From Paracnuella aquatica (GTDB taxonomy: Bacteria > Bacteroidota > Bacteroidia > Chitinophagales > Chitinophagaceae), in NCBI RefSeq assembly GCF_003332885.2, contig NZ_QOWJ01000016.1, forward strand, positions 62,001 through 126,000: DNA of 64,000 nucleotides. The letters are read 5' to 3'. A program made the position numbers and the translations under genes. The notes under the pieces are model-generated. The model was not told the origin of the DNA. It made no database searches and saw only the letters and a list, made by a program, of their open reading frames with translations. How positions within the stretch are numbered: the stretch's first letter is position 1; each line of letters begins with the position of its first letter. Below are positions 51,013 through 60,476 of the stretch, one piece after another.

Positions 51013-52476
51013 TTATTTTCCGCCCTTGCGGCGGTGTTCCAGTATTTCGTCTACCTGTTGTTCGGTTAGTTTTTTGGCAATGATGCGTTTGTCTTTATCC
51101 AGCAAATAAAGGGTTGGAAAACTCTGCACATCGTACAGCTGCGAGTAGCTGGGTGTGCCCGCATCCACACGGGCCTTTTCCGATGCACGGCTGTAGTACA
51201 CATGCGTCCAGTCGTTCAGCTTGTGCTCTTTGATAAAACTGGTCCAGGTTTCCCTGGTGCCTTCGCTTTCTTTGGCCATGCCAAAAAGCGCCACGCCTTG
51301 CGCTTTCCATTTGGCTGCATGCAGGCTGTCGATGCGCGGCACTACTTCCTTACAGTGGCCGCAGGTAGGGTCCCAAATGGTTACCAGCGTGTAAGGCGAC
51401 TTGATGCCATACAGCGATTTTTGTTTGCCATCTAGGCCGGGCAATTCAATATCCGAAGCAGGGTTGCCCGTAAGATTGGCCATCAGGCTGTAGGCCCGGT
51501 CGGTAATTACTTTTTTGCCTTGGTCAGTCAGCCAAGGGTATGTCTTGTTGGAAAAATATTTTTCAAACAGGTGCACAAACACGGCGTCCTCCCACATGTA
51601 TTGCTGGTTGAGGTAGCGGTTGGCAAATTTGAGCAGCAAAAATTTTTGCATCTCCTCGTTGATGGATGCGTAACCCAGCATCCAGTCCAATTCTTTTTTC
51701 ACCGAATCGGCAACCGGGTACACCAGCTGCGCAAAATATTTGTCGAGCCGCGGCTCAAAAAACGGCGTCCGCACCAGGCGCTCATCCCAAAAGTTTACGC
51801 CGTCCCAATAATGCGCTTTGTAGTATTTGTAACCAAACAGGGAATCCCTTGCAGCATCGGGGTGGTTCTGCGGCACTTCGGGCTCCCGCATGGCTTTGAG
51901 CAGCGTGGCCAAAATACCATTTGGGTCCTTCGTCATGATATCGGTGCGGTATTGCTGCACGTCTTTTTGCAACTTTTGGATTTCGCCGCTCAGGCGCACT
52001 GAGTCGGCAGGAGCACTGCCGCTGCGCTGGCGCATCAGTGCATCAATAGCACGGCCGCTGCGGCCCATGGCTTTTTGATAATCTAGGAAAGCCACATTTT
52101 CCGGCGAGCCTGTAAACTGAATGTTTTCCATTTGCGCCGTATCGGCCACCACCGAAAAGCGCTGGTTCTTGTCTACCAGTATTTCAAAGTTGCGCGACCG
52201 GTCGGGGAAGCCCACGAGGTAAATGCCGCCGCCCAGTTTTTTGCTCCCTTTAAAAACACCTTCGCCTTGTGCGTTCAGTTTTACAGAATCAACAATGGGC
52301 AACTGCTTGCCGTAATAGTGACCAAGATAAATGTATTCGTTCTTGAGGGGCTTGAGGGTTACCTTGATTTCATACCCATCGGCAGCGGCGGCGGGATTTG
52401 CAGCCGGTTTGCTTTGGGCAAAAGAAGGGGTGTATGCAGCAGTGGCAAAAAGGCTTAGGATCAGCAGGTGCTTCAT
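51013..52476 (-). CDS. TlpA-like thioredoxin with DUF4369/DUF5106 domains, periplasmic
   Basis: A 487-residue thiol-disulfide oxidoreductase. Signal peptide MKHLLILSLFATAAYTPSFA, DUF4369-like N-terminal beta-domain (about 35-130, LKPLKNEYIYLGHYYGKQL), a helical DUF5106 middle (about 150-330) and a C-terminal TlpA-like thioredoxin domain with Cys372-Gly-His-Cys375 (WDPTCGHCKEVVP) and the cis-Pro region SFPTLYLLDKDKR. Common in Bacteroidota for cytochrome c or envelope disulfide reduction. It is placed upstream of the parvulin gene. An ATG three codons earlier (52485) is also possible. Confidence 0.93.
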   Translation of the reverse strand: MKHLLILSLFATAAYTPSFAQSKPAANPAAAADGYEIKVTLKPLKNEYIYLGHYYGKQLPIVDSVKLNAQGEGVFKGSKKLGGGIYLVGFPDRSRNFEILVDKNQRFSVVADTAQMENIQFTGSPENVAFLDYQKAMGRSGRAIDALMRQRSGSAPADSVRLSGEIQKLQKDVQQYRTDIMTKDPNGILATLLKAMREPEVPQNHPDAARDSLFGYKYYKAHYWDGVNFWDERLVRTPFFEPRLDKYFAQLVYPVADSVKKELDWMLGYASINEEMQKFLLLKFANRYLNQQYMWEDAVFVHLFEKYFSNKTYPWLTDQGKKVITDRAYSLMANLTGNPASDIELPGLDGKQKSLYGIKSPYTLVTIWDPTCGHCKEVVPRIDSLHAAKWKAQGVALFGMAKESEGTRETWTSFIKEHKLNDWTHVYYSRASEKARVDAGTPSYSQLYDVQSFPTLYLLDKDKRIIAKKLTEQQVDEILEHRRKGGK

Positions 52477-52678
52477 GGAATACATGGGTTGTTTGAAGAG
52501 TTCGCCAGTTCACGGCTTCACAAGTTAGTTAACGTGTGAACCCGTAAACCTGTGAACTGCTAAAATGGCTCGTAAAAATAATACATCCGGGCACCGCCGC
52601 TGCAAAAGGGTTGTTAGTTTCCTCTTAAACCAACCGGCGCCTCCCTGCAGCTAAGGCAAAGGGCGTACTTTTGGAGCC

Positions 52679-54184
52679 GTGAGAAAAAAGAAAAACATTG
52701 TTTTGGAAAGCCTGCTGGTGCAGGACTACGCCGCCGAAGGCAAATCGCTGGCGCGGCAGGAAGGAAAAGTGATTTTTATTGAAGGGGCCGTTCCCGGCGA
52801 TGTGGTTGATGTGCGGCTGGGAAAATCGAAGAAAGACTGGGCCGAAGGCCAGGTCATCAACATCCGCGAATATTCTAATGAACGGGTGGAACCTTTTTGC
52901 CAGCATTTTGGCATTTGCGGCGGCTGCCAGTGGCAAATGCTCCCTTACGAAAAGCAACTCCAATTCAAGCATAGGCAAGTAGAGGAAGTGCTCAAGCGCA
53001 TCGGCAAAGTGGAGCTCCCCGAGTTTTTGCCCATTACCGGCGCCGGCGAAACCCGCTTTTACCGCAATAAGCTGGAATATACTTTCAGCACCAAAGAATT
53101 TACCGCCAGCAAACCGCCGCCCAGGCCACGTTTGCTCAAAGGCGGCGTGTGGTCGCAGCCCGAAGGGGAAGCTAATGGCGTAACTTTTCGCAACGACGGT
53201 GAGCCGGATGCAACCGCTGCACCAGCAGCACAGAACCCAGGCGCACTGGGCTTTCACGCCAAAGGCTTTTTTGATAAAGTGGTGCACATTGAAAAATGCT
53301 GGCTGCAGCCCGAGCCTACCAATGAGATCCGCAACGCCATCCGCCAATATGCTGCAGAACACGGCCTTACGTTCTATGACATCCGGGCACATGTGGGCTT
53401 TTTGCGCACCATGCAGATACGCATCTGTACCACTGGCGAGGTAATGGTAAACCTGGTGGTGGGTGAGGACCATCCAAAAAAATTGCAACCGCTGCTGCAG
53501 TTCCTGGTCGACCAGTTTCCGCAAATCACTTCGCTGTTGTACACCATCAATTTAAAATGGAACGACTCCTTGCACGACTTGGAGCCGCAGGTGTTCAAAG
53601 GCAAAGGTTTTGTGGTGGAAGCGCTGGAAGATTTCCGCTTCAAGATCGGGCCCAAATCGTTTTTCCAAACCAATAGCCGTCAGGGCGAAAAGCTGTACCA
53701 GATCACCCGCGACTTTGCCGAACTGGATGGCACCCAAACCGTTTACGACCTGTATTGCGGCACAGGATCCATCGGTATTTTTTGCAGCCGTGGTGCTAAA
53801 AAGATCATCGGTGTGGAAGTGATTGAAGCTGCCGTGGAGGATGCCAAGGAAAATGCGGCGCTGAACGGAATGGAGCACGGCGTGTTTTTTAGTGGCGATG
53901 TAATTGATGTGTGCAACGATGAATTTTTTGCGCAGCATGGCCGCCCCGATGTGCTCATTACCGACCCGCCCCGTGCCGGTATGCACGAAAAGCTGGTGCA
54001 TAAAATTTTAGAGATTGCAGCACCCACCGTGGTGTATGTAAGCTGCAACCCGGCCACCCAGGCCCGCGACCTGGCGCTGCTGGATGCCAAATACAGGGTA
54101 ACGAAAGTGCAGCCGGTGGATATGTTTCCGCATACGCATCATATTGAAAACGTAGTGCAGTTAAAACTAAGAAGTAAGGAGTAA
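52679..54184 (+). CDS. rlmD: 23S rRNA (uracil-C5)-methyltransferase RlmD
   Basis: A 501-residue SAM-dependent enzyme making 5-methyluridine in 23S rRNA (RlmD/RumA family). GTG start. TRAM domain (1-65), 4Fe-4S cysteines Cys74, Cys80, Cys83 (FCQHFGICGGCQW) plus the later one in HIEKCWLQ, SAM site DLYCGTGSIGIFC, DPPRAG and the catalytic cysteine in VYVSCNPATQ. Between EYTFSTKEF and GALGFHAKG lies a longer low-complexity insert than in most members (Pro/Ala-rich, about residues 142-195). It opens a run of plus-strand genes; the rhomboid gene starts 4 bases after its stop. Confidence 0.94.
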   Translation: MRKKKNIVLESLLVQDYAAEGKSLARQEGKVIFIEGAVPGDVVDVRLGKSKKDWAEGQVINIREYSNERVEPFCQHFGICGGCQWQMLPYEKQLQFKHRQVEEVLKRIGKVELPEFLPITGAGETRFYRNKLEYTFSTKEFTASKPPPRPRLLKGGVWSQPEGEANGVTFRNDGEPDATAAPAAQNPGALGFHAKGFFDKVVHIEKCWLQPEPTNEIRNAIRQYAAEHGLTFYDIRAHVGFLRTMQIRICTTGEVMVNLVVGEDHPKKLQPLLQFLVDQFPQITSLLYTINLKWNDSLHDLEPQVFKGKGFVVEALEDFRFKIGPKSFFQTNSRQGEKLYQITRDFAELDGTQTVYDLYCGTGSIGIFCSRGAKKIIGVEVIEAAVEDAKENAALNGMEHGVFFSGDVIDVCNDEFFAQHGRPDVLITDPPRAGMHEKLVHKILEIAAPTVVYVSCNPATQARDLALLDAKYRVTKVQPVDMFPHTHHIENVVQLKLRSKE

Positions 54185-54188
54185 CAAG

Positions 54189-54809
54189 ATGAGTAATTTC
54201 AAATCGTATGGACGAAATCCGTGGCCCCCGGTTGTTAAATATCTGGTCATTGTAAATGTGGTGGTGTTTATAGCACAGGTACTACTCGATCCGCAGATTG
54301 GATTGACTGTAAACTATCTGGCGCTGCACCCGCTGGACGCTCCTGATTTTTCGCCCTACCAGGTCATTACCCATATGTTTTCGCATGCCAATATTGGCCA
54401 CATCCTGTTCAACATGTTTGGCCTGTGGATGTTTGGCCGGGAGTTGGAAAATATTTGGGGCAGCAAGCGTTTCCTGAATTTTTACCTCATTAGCGGCATT
54501 GGCGCAGCGGTTTTTCACCTGCTGGTGCAGCAGGTAATGGGCACCTACAGTATTGCCATCGGTGCATCGGGTGCTGTGATGGGCATTTTTGCGGGCTTTG
54601 CCTACCTGTTTCCCAACACGCCACTGATGCTGTTGTTCTTTCCGGTTCCCATCAAAGCAAAATGGCTGATGATTGGCCTGATTGCTTTTGACGTATTTGG
54701 GGGCATCCGGGGTGGTGATAATATTGCGCATTTTGCACACCTGGGCGGAGCCTTAACCGGATTTATCATGGTATGGATTTGGAACCGTGACAAAAGGCGG
54801 TTTTATTAA
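54189..54809 (+). CDS. Rhomboid intramembrane serine protease 1
   Basis: A 206-residue six-helix rhomboid. Catalytic Ser127 in SIAIGASGAVMG and the His in AHFAHLGGALTG (His184) are intact; HANIGHILFNMFGLWMFG is the typical second-helix block with oxyanion-hole residues. Rhomboids cleave single-pass membrane proteins. Its start is 4 bases after the rlmD stop, and the second rhomboid follows after 37 bases, so all three likely share a transcript. Substrate unknown. Confidence 0.94.
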   Translation: MSNFKSYGRNPWPPVVKYLVIVNVVVFIAQVLLDPQIGLTVNYLALHPLDAPDFSPYQVITHMFSHANIGHILFNMFGLWMFGRELENIWGSKRFLNFYLISGIGAAVFHLLVQQVMGTYSIAIGASGAVMGIFAGFAYLFPNTPLMLLFFPVPIKAKWLMIGLIAFDVFGGIRGGDNIAHFAHLGGALTGFIMVWIWNRDKRRFY

Positions 54810-54846
54810 ACAATTTTTGACTGTTTCTTGTAACTTTATTTTCATC

Positions 54847-55776
54847 ATGAGCTATTACCGACAACAAAACAGAAGCAGGCTAACAGTGGGTCAGGACGGT
54901 AACTCATTGGTAATGCTGATTGCCATCAACCTGGTGGCTTTTGTCCTGCTGGCCTTTATCAAGGTCATCTACTATTTTACCTACGGAAAAGAAGGGGTGC
55001 CCATTTACCACGACCAGGTGCTGGACTGGGTGGCGCTTCCGGCCGATTTCTCCACTTTTATTAGCCGTCCCTGGACGCTGATCACCCATTTTATTGTGCA
55101 CGACAGCGTGTGGCACATCATTGCCAACATGCTGTGGATGTGGTGCTTTGGCTATATTTTCCAGGACCTGGCCGGCAATCGAAAACTGATTCCCGTTTTT
55201 ATCTATGGCGCACTGGCAGGTGCCGTGGCGTTCATGCTTTCGTACAACCTGCTGCCACCGCTGCGCGAACACCTGTCTGAGGCCAGTGCCATCGGTGCAT
55301 CGGCCGGTGTAATGGCCATTGCCATTGCCGCTACTGCGCTGGCGCCCAATTACCGCATTTTCCCCATGATCAATGGCGGCATCCCGTTGTGGGTGCTCAC
55401 CATGCTGTTTGCCATCATCGACCTGGCTACCATACCGTACAATAACCCCGGCGGGCATATAGCTCACCTGGCCGGTGCCGGTACCGGTTTTTTGCTGATC
55501 GTGGTTTTGCGCAAAGGCTACGACTGGAGCCTGTGGATGAACAATTTGTACGACTGGGCCAACAATTTGGCCAACCCCGACAAACCCAAAAAAGGTAAAG
55601 AGTTGAAAACGCAGTTGTTTTATAAAAGCAATGTGCAGCCTTTTAAAAAACGCAGCAATGTAACGCAACAGCGCATCGATGACATACTGGACAAGATCAA
55701 CCAGAAAGGTTACCAGTCGCTGAGCGAAGAAGAAAAAGAAATCCTGAAACGGGCCAGCCAGGAAGACCTGATGTAA
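54847..55776 (+). CDS. Rhomboid intramembrane serine protease 2 with C-terminal tail
   Basis: A 309-residue rhomboid with the catalytic Ser152 in SAIGASAGVMAIA and the His in PGGHIAHLAGAGTGF. Unlike the previous protein it has a ~90-residue cytoplasmic tail after the last helix, rich in Lys (NPDKPKKGKELKTQLFYKSN) and ending in a helical TQQRIDDILDKINQKGYQSL motif that recalls the DUF6576 tail of Bacteroidota rhomboids. The ATG at 54847 is preferred; the frame extends upstream into the previous gene. A terminator follows. Confidence 0.93.
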   Translation: MSYYRQQNRSRLTVGQDGNSLVMLIAINLVAFVLLAFIKVIYYFTYGKEGVPIYHDQVLDWVALPADFSTFISRPWTLITHFIVHDSVWHIIANMLWMWCFGYIFQDLAGNRKLIPVFIYGALAGAVAFMLSYNLLPPLREHLSEASAIGASAGVMAIAIAATALAPNYRIFPMINGGIPLWVLTMLFAIIDLATIPYNNPGGHIAHLAGAGTGFLLIVVLRKGYDWSLWMNNLYDWANNLANPDKPKKGKELKTQLFYKSNVQPFKKRSNVTQQRIDDILDKINQKGYQSLSEEEKEILKRASQEDLM

Positions 55777-55802
55777 ACCCGCTGCAATGTTTGATGATCG
55801 AT

Positions 55803-55836
55803 AAAATAAATGGCTCCTTCCGGGGCCATTTATTTT
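55803..55836 (+). terminator. Terminator after rhomboid operon
   Basis: AAAATAAATGGCTCC (55803-55817) pairs with GGGGCCATTTATTTT (55822-55836; one G-T pair) around a TTCC loop. It ends the rlmD-rhomboid-rhomboid unit. Confidence 0.88.
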
Positions 55837-55972
55837 GTGGGCATTATTTTTTAGCAAACAGAAAACCGGTTTGGCCACTCCGTTACCTGTTGCTGTTATA
55901 GGTAAATGAATTGCAGTGGACGGATGGGCCTGTTCATTTTCAAAATTGGCCATTGTCTTTTAAATTGCATGA

Positions 55973-57091
55973 ATGGCAGTTAGTTTCACGCGGTTTGCAA
56001 AACAGATGTTTGTATTCTTTCATGTAGCAGCTGCCCTCCTGTTTTTACTGGCTTGCTATGGTCCCTACCTGTCGCCGGAGCGGTGGTGGTTTTTGTCTTT
56101 TCTTGGGTTGGGTTTTGCCATACTACTGGCCGTGCTCATTTTCTTTATTTTTTTCTGGATTGTGTTTGCCCCGCGCTACATGCTTATTTCGCTGCTGGCC
56201 ATGGCACTGGGCTGGAAGGCCATTACCTCGTTCATCACGCTGCGGCCCCTGCCCGATTTTGTGGCGCAAAAAGCGCCCGACACGCTCCGCGTAATGCATT
56301 GGAATGTGGCCCGTTTTCTGGAATTGCGCCGCAACGACAACAACAAAAGCCGCGTACGTGCCCGCATGCTCGACATCATCAAACGGCAGGATGCCGACGT
56401 GCTGTGTTTCCAGGAATTTTACCACTCAACCGACCCACAGTACTATGACAATCTCAATTACATACAACAAGAGCTGAACTACCCGCATGTATATTTTACC
56501 TGGATGGAAGACGGCGGCAAACAATGGTTTGGACAGGCTATTTTTTCGCGGTTCCCGATTGTAGACACTGCCAAACTGGTGTTTCCCAAACCGGGCCTGC
56601 CCGAAACCCTGCTGCGTGCCGATATTGCTTTTGGCGGAGATACGGTGCGGGTAATGACCACGCACCTGCAATCGGTGCAGTTTAAAAAAGAAGACTACGA
56701 ATCGCTGGAAGAAATAAAAAGCCGTGAAGACAGCATGCTGCAAAACTCCCGCAGCATTTTTTCCAAGCTGAAAAGGGCCGCTGTGATCCGTGGCGAGCAG
56801 GCCGCTTTGGTGCGTGCCGAAATGGAGCGGAGCCCGCACCCCATCATCATTACCGGCGACCTGAACGATGTGCCCAACTCCTACACCTATTACACCATTG
56901 GCAAAGGCATGCAGGATGCGTTTTTGAGAAAAGGATTTGGCATCGGCCGCACATACTCGGGCATTTCACCCACCCTGCGCATCGATTATATTTTGACCAG
57001 CAAAAGCTTCGAGGTGGTGCAATTTCAGCGCATTGTGCGGCAGCTATCCGACCACTATGCGCTGGTGACCGATCTGAAGTGGAAGAAATAG
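55973..57091 (+). CDS. Membrane-anchored endonuclease/exonuclease/phosphatase family protein
   Basis: A 372-residue protein: three N-terminal membrane helices (about 10-30, 40-64, 66-85) and an EEP catalytic domain (about 104-372). Seen: LRVMHWNVARFLE (metal Asn), DVLCFQEFY (Glu), VMTTHLQSV, ITGDLNDVPNS (Asp/Asn) and the final LSDHYALVTDL (catalytic Asp-His). All metal and catalytic residues are present. Family members are nucleases, sphingomyelinases or lipid phosphatases; with the membrane anchor a lipid or envelope substrate is possible. Substrate unknown. Confidence 0.92.
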   Translation: MAVSFTRFAKQMFVFFHVAAALLFLLACYGPYLSPERWWFLSFLGLGFAILLAVLIFFIFFWIVFAPRYMLISLLAMALGWKAITSFITLRPLPDFVAQKAPDTLRVMHWNVARFLELRRNDNNKSRVRARMLDIIKRQDADVLCFQEFYHSTDPQYYDNLNYIQQELNYPHVYFTWMEDGGKQWFGQAIFSRFPIVDTAKLVFPKPGLPETLLRADIAFGGDTVRVMTTHLQSVQFKKEDYESLEEIKSREDSMLQNSRSIFSKLKRAAVIRGEQAALVRAEMERSPHPIIITGDLNDVPNSYTYYTIGKGMQDAFLRKGFGIGRTYSGISPTLRIDYILTSKSFEVVQFQRIVRQLSDHYALVTDLKWKK

Positions 57092-57206
57092 CTATTGGCT
57101 TTTATCTTTTATGCCGTTAGCAAAATACATCTCCGGTTTGACAGCTCATTTTTCCTGACGAACCGATTCTCCCCAAGCTAATAGCCAATAGCTAACAGCG
57201 AATAGC
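57090..57206. repeat. Gene-end inverted iterons (AGCTATTGGC words)
   Basis: AGCTATTGGC (57090-57099, overlapping the EEP stop) is mirrored by GCCAATAGCT (57184-57193), and the right side carries four iterations of the word AATAGC (57179-57206). It fills the spacer before cysS. Confidence 0.7.
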
Positions 57207-57236
57207 TACTTTTGCCCTCCCAACTATTGGCGCAAT

Positions 57237-58736
57237 ATGAAGGAGCTGCACGTTTACAATTCTTATTCAAGAGCAAAGGAAAAATTTGAACCCCTGGTGC
57301 CCGGCCACGTAGGCATGTATGTGTGCGGCCCCACTGTTAGTGGCGAAAGCCACCTGGGCCATGCACGGCCCTACATTACGTTCGACCTCGTGTATCGCTA
57401 CCTTACCCACCTGGGTTATAAAGTGCGGTATGTGCGCAATATTACCGATGCCGGTCATTTTGAAGAAGAAGGCCGCGAAGCAGAAGACAAGATCTCTAAA
57501 AAAGCAGTGATCGAAAAGCTGGAACCCATGGAGCTGGTGCAGAAATACACCAACCTGTTTCATTGGGCCATGGACCAGTTCAATACCGTGCCGCCTTCTA
57601 TTGAACCCACAGCCACCGGCCATATCGTGGAGCAGATCGGGATGATACAAGAACTGATCCGCCAGGGTTATGCTTACGAAATAAACGGCAGCGTTTATTT
57701 TGATGTACGCAAATATGCCGAGGGCCACGACTATGGCAAACTCAGCGGCCGCGTAATTGACGAAATGCTGGAAACCACCCGCGAACTGGAAGGCCAAGAT
57801 GAAAAACGCAACAAAGCCGATTTTGCGCTGTGGAAAGCGGCGCCGCCGGAGCACATCATGCGGTGGAACTCTCCCTGGGGCGAAGGCTTTCCGGGCTGGC
57901 ACATCGAGTGCTCGGCCATGGCCACCAAATACCTGGGCAAACAGTTCGATATTCATGGCGGCGGCATGGACCTGCAGTTTCCGCACCACGAAAGCGAGAT
58001 TGCACAAAGCACCATTTGCAACCATACGCCTCCGGTTCGGTACTGGATGCACAACAACATGATCACCATCAACGGCCGGAAGATGGGCAAAAGCTACAAC
58101 AACGTGATCCGGTTAACGGAGTTGTTTAGAGGCGACCATCCCGAGCTGGAAAAGGCATATTCGCCGATGACGGTGCGCTTTTTTATTTTACAAACACATT
58201 ACCGCAGCACATTGGACTTTGGCAACGAAGCGCTGCAAGCTGCCGAAAAAGGCCTGAAGCGCCTGATGGAAGCATACGAGTGGCTGCAAAAACAGCCCGC
58301 AGCCGATGACGCAGCAACTGTCACTCCAGACAACGAGTTGGAGGAAAAAGTAACCACATTGCTGGCTTCGTTTGCCGACAACATGAACGACGATTTTGGC
58401 ACAGCGCGGGTGCTGGCATCCATGTTCGAGCTGGTGCCGGTAATCAACGGCATTAAAGATAAAGCCATTGCGCCGGGCACCTTGTCGGTAGCCACTTTTA
58501 CCAAACTGCAGCAGGAGCTAAAGCTTTGGGTGGAAGATATTTTTGGCCTACGGCCAGAAACGGCGGCAGACAACGATAAGCTGCAGGGTGTGATGCAGGT
58601 GCTGATCAACATCCGCAAAGATGCCCGTGCCCGCAAGGACTGGGGCACATCCGACGCCATCCGCAACCAATTGGCGGCCATCGGCATCCAGTTGAAAGAT
58701 GAAAAGGACGGCGGCATGGCGTGGACTATTGCCTAG
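57237..58736 (+). CDS. cysS: Cysteine--tRNA ligase
   Basis: A 499-residue class I aminoacyl-tRNA synthetase charging tRNA-Cys. Seen: zinc ligand Cys30 ([10 protein letters not shown]), the HIGH-equivalent His39-Leu-Gly-His42 (SHLGHARP), WHIECSAMA and [15 protein letters not shown] (zinc and adenylate site), and the KMSKS loop as Lys282-Met-Gly-Lys-Ser286. The C-terminal anticodon-binding region is complete. The start ATG at 57237 gives the standard [10 protein letters not shown] opening. It is essential and single copy in this window. A large hairpin follows the stop. Confidence 0.98.
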   Translation: MKELHVYNSYSRAKEKFEPLVPGHVGMYVCGPTVSGESHLGHARPYITFDLVYRYLTHLGYKVRYVRNITDAGHFEEEGREAEDKISKKAVIEKLEPMELVQKYTNLFHWAMDQFNTVPPSIEPTATGHIVEQIGMIQELIRQGYAYEINGSVYFDVRKYAEGHDYGKLSGRVIDEMLETTRELEGQDEKRNKADFALWKAAPPEHIMRWNSPWGEGFPGWHIECSAMATKYLGKQFDIHGGGMDLQFPHHESEIAQSTICNHTPPVRYWMHNNMITINGRKMGKSYNNVIRLTELFRGDHPELEKAYSPMTVRFFILQTHYRSTLDFGNEALQAAEKGLKRLMEAYEWLQKQPAADDAATVTPDNELEEKVTTLLASFADNMNDDFGTARVLASMFELVPVINGIKDKAIAPGTLSVATFTKLQQELKLWVEDIFGLRPETAADNDKLQGVMQVLINIRKDARARKDWGTSDAIRNQLAAIGIQLKDEKDGGMAWTIA

Positions 58737-58743
58737 GTGGTTG

Positions 58744-58791
58744 CTTGCTGCTGGTGGTCAGGCCACTCAAAGTGGCCAGACCACCAGCAAG
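58744..58791 (+). other. Large imperfect hairpin after cysS
   Basis: CTGGTGGTCAGGCCACT (58751-58767) pairs with AGTGGCCAGACCACCAG (58771-58787) except for one A-A mismatch around a CAA loop; CTTG/CAAG extends it beyond a bulge. No T-run follows directly, so it may protect the mRNA end, with true termination at 58824. Confidence 0.6.
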
Positions 58792-58823
58792 GCCTTGACA
58801 AAAATCATAGCCCGCTGGGCGAT

Positions 58824-58848
58824 AAGCACCTCTTGCAGGTGCTTTTTG
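58824..58848 (+). terminator. Intrinsic terminator
   Basis: AAGCACCT (58824-58831) pairs with AGGTGCTT (58837-58844), followed by TTTGG. Probably the true end of the cysS transcript. Confidence 0.7.
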
Positions 58849-58991
58849 GTGGGTGGTGCAAAGTGGGCTATTTGTAAATTTGTACACTTGCCATAGTTAG
58901 TGCAGGGTGTAACCAATGTTATCTACACTAAAAACAGGAGCCATTGGAAAAGTCCAATTATGCCAACAGCGGAGGCCGTGAGGGAAAAGGT

Positions 58992-59393
58992 ATGAATTAC
59001 GTTCAGCTACGCACTTTCGATAATTATATTGAAGCCAACATTGTGCTGGCAATGCTCCAGTCGGCGCACATCAACTGCCACCTTAAAGACGAACATACCG
59101 TTACCATTGACCCGCTGCTGAGCCCCGCCATTGGCGGCATGAAGCTGATGGTGCACCACGCCCATGCGGAACGTGCCTGGTCGCTGATGGATGAGGCCGA
59201 AGCGCAATACCTGAAAAATTTTGCCTGCCCTGTTTGCCATGCCCATGCACTCAAAGCCATTTCGGTGCACAAGCAGTACAAATGCCGCCTAGGCGCACTG
59301 GCCAGCATGCTGCTCAACGGCCAGGCCGTGGAGGTAAAAAAAATGTATCAATGCGAGGCCTGCGGCTACGATTTTAAAGAATTACCCAGGTAA
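58992..59393 (+). CDS. DUF2007-family protein with zinc-ribbon tail
   Basis: A 133-residue cytoplasmic protein. Residues 1-70 match DUF2007 (putative signal-transducing domain: VQLRTFDNYIEANIVLAMLQ, CHLKDEHTVTID). The C-terminal half has two Cys pairs, CPVC and CEAC, about 45 residues apart, forming a likely zinc ribbon. ATG at 58992 follows an AGGG-containing leader; a TTG 16 codons upstream (58944) gives unsuited residues. Function unknown; ligand or protein binding is possible. Confidence 0.82.
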   Translation: MNYVQLRTFDNYIEANIVLAMLQSAHINCHLKDEHTVTIDPLLSPAIGGMKLMVHHAHAERAWSLMDEAEAQYLKNFACPVCHAHALKAISVHKQYKCRLGALASMLLNGQAVEVKKMYQCEACGYDFKELPR

Positions 59394-59412
59394 TTTGAAT
59401 ATTTGAAAATAT

Positions 59413-59450
59413 GGAAATGGGGCTGCGCCAAATGGCGCAGCCCCATTTCC
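59413..59450 (+). terminator. Perfect 17-bp terminator hairpin
   Basis: GGAAATGGGGCTGCGCC (59413-59429) and its exact complement (59434-59450) enclose an AAAT loop, followed by TTT. It ends the DUF2007 gene. Confidence 0.88.
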
Positions 59451-59541
59451 TTTGCTGCAGAAATATCTGTAAATTTCTTATTGACAATAAATGGTGAAGC
59501 CTTTGCTTCAAGTCATTTGCACATTTTCAAATTGCTCCCAT

Positions 59542-60438
59542 ATGATCGAATACTTCAACTCATTGGAGCAGCGGCCGCTGGAGCGCCTCGCTTTTTTGGT
59601 GGGCGGTATGTTGCTGTTGTGGCTGCTCGAAGGCGCTATTCCGCTGCTGTCGTTGCAGTATAAGAAAAACAAGTTGCGCCATGCAGGCATCAACTTTTCG
59701 TTTACCCTCATCCACTTGATTATCCATACCGGCTTTGCGGTAGTCATCGTGCTGCTTTCTGATTGGAGCCGTGCCCACAACTGGGGCCTGATTCAATGGC
59801 TGGGTGCCGGCACGCTGGGTGCCATCCTTATTTCTTTTTTCATACTCGATTTTTTTGGCGGCTGGCTGGTGCACCTGGTGCAGCACAAGACCGCACCGCT
59901 CTGGCGCTTTCATGTTATTCACCATTCCGATAACAACGTGGACGTAACCACTGGCCTGAGGCATCATCCGTTTGAAAGCGTGTTGCGTGGTGTGTTTTTC
60001 CTGGCCGGTGTGCTGGTGGCCGGTGCGCCCATGTATGCCGTTATGATCTTTCAAACAGCGCTGGTGCTGGCCACGCAGTTTACACACGCCAATATTCATT
60101 TGCCCCGCCGGCTCGATGCGGTGCTGAGTTATTTTTTGGTGTCGCCCAACATGCACAAGGTGCACCACCACTGGCAGCAGCCGTACACCGACAGCAACTA
60201 CGGCGCAGTGCTGTCCATTTGGGACCGCATGTTTGGTACGTTTATGAAACTGGAACCCAACCAGATTCGGTATGGCCTGGACCGGTATTATCCCAACGAA
60301 CACGACGAACATTTTGGCCGACTGATGGCGGCGCCTTTTAGGGAAATGAAGGACGTAGTGCATCAAAAACCTGGTGTGGAAACTAACCCACAACAACAGG
60401 TAGCAACAACTACACCTATTGAAGCAACTGCAAAATGA
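59542..60438 (+). CDS. Sterol desaturase / fatty acid hydroxylase family protein
   Basis: A 298-residue integral-membrane di-iron oxygenase. The histidine clusters that bind the two irons are visible: His111-x3-His115 (HLVQH), His124-x2-His127-His128 (HVIHH) and His205-x2-His208-His209-His210 (HKVHHH), with several membrane helices between. Members hydroxylate or desaturate lipids, sterols or carotenoids with O2 and electrons from a reductase; the FNR-ferredoxin at 25074 is a conceivable donor but lies far away. The product is unknown. A Gln/Thr-rich tail (about 280-298) ends the protein. Confidence 0.92.
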   Translation: MIEYFNSLEQRPLERLAFLVGGMLLLWLLEGAIPLLSLQYKKNKLRHAGINFSFTLIHLIIHTGFAVVIVLLSDWSRAHNWGLIQWLGAGTLGAILISFFILDFFGGWLVHLVQHKTAPLWRFHVIHHSDNNVDVTTGLRHHPFESVLRGVFFLAGVLVAGAPMYAVMIFQTALVLATQFTHANIHLPRRLDAVLSYFLVSPNMHKVHHHWQQPYTDSNYGAVLSIWDRMFGTFMKLEPNQIRYGLDRYYPNEHDEHFGRLMAAPFREMKDVVHQKPGVETNPQQQVATTTPIEATAK

Positions 60439-60476
60439 GTCTTTGTGATCGGCACCGCCATTGCGAGGCCGTGCAT

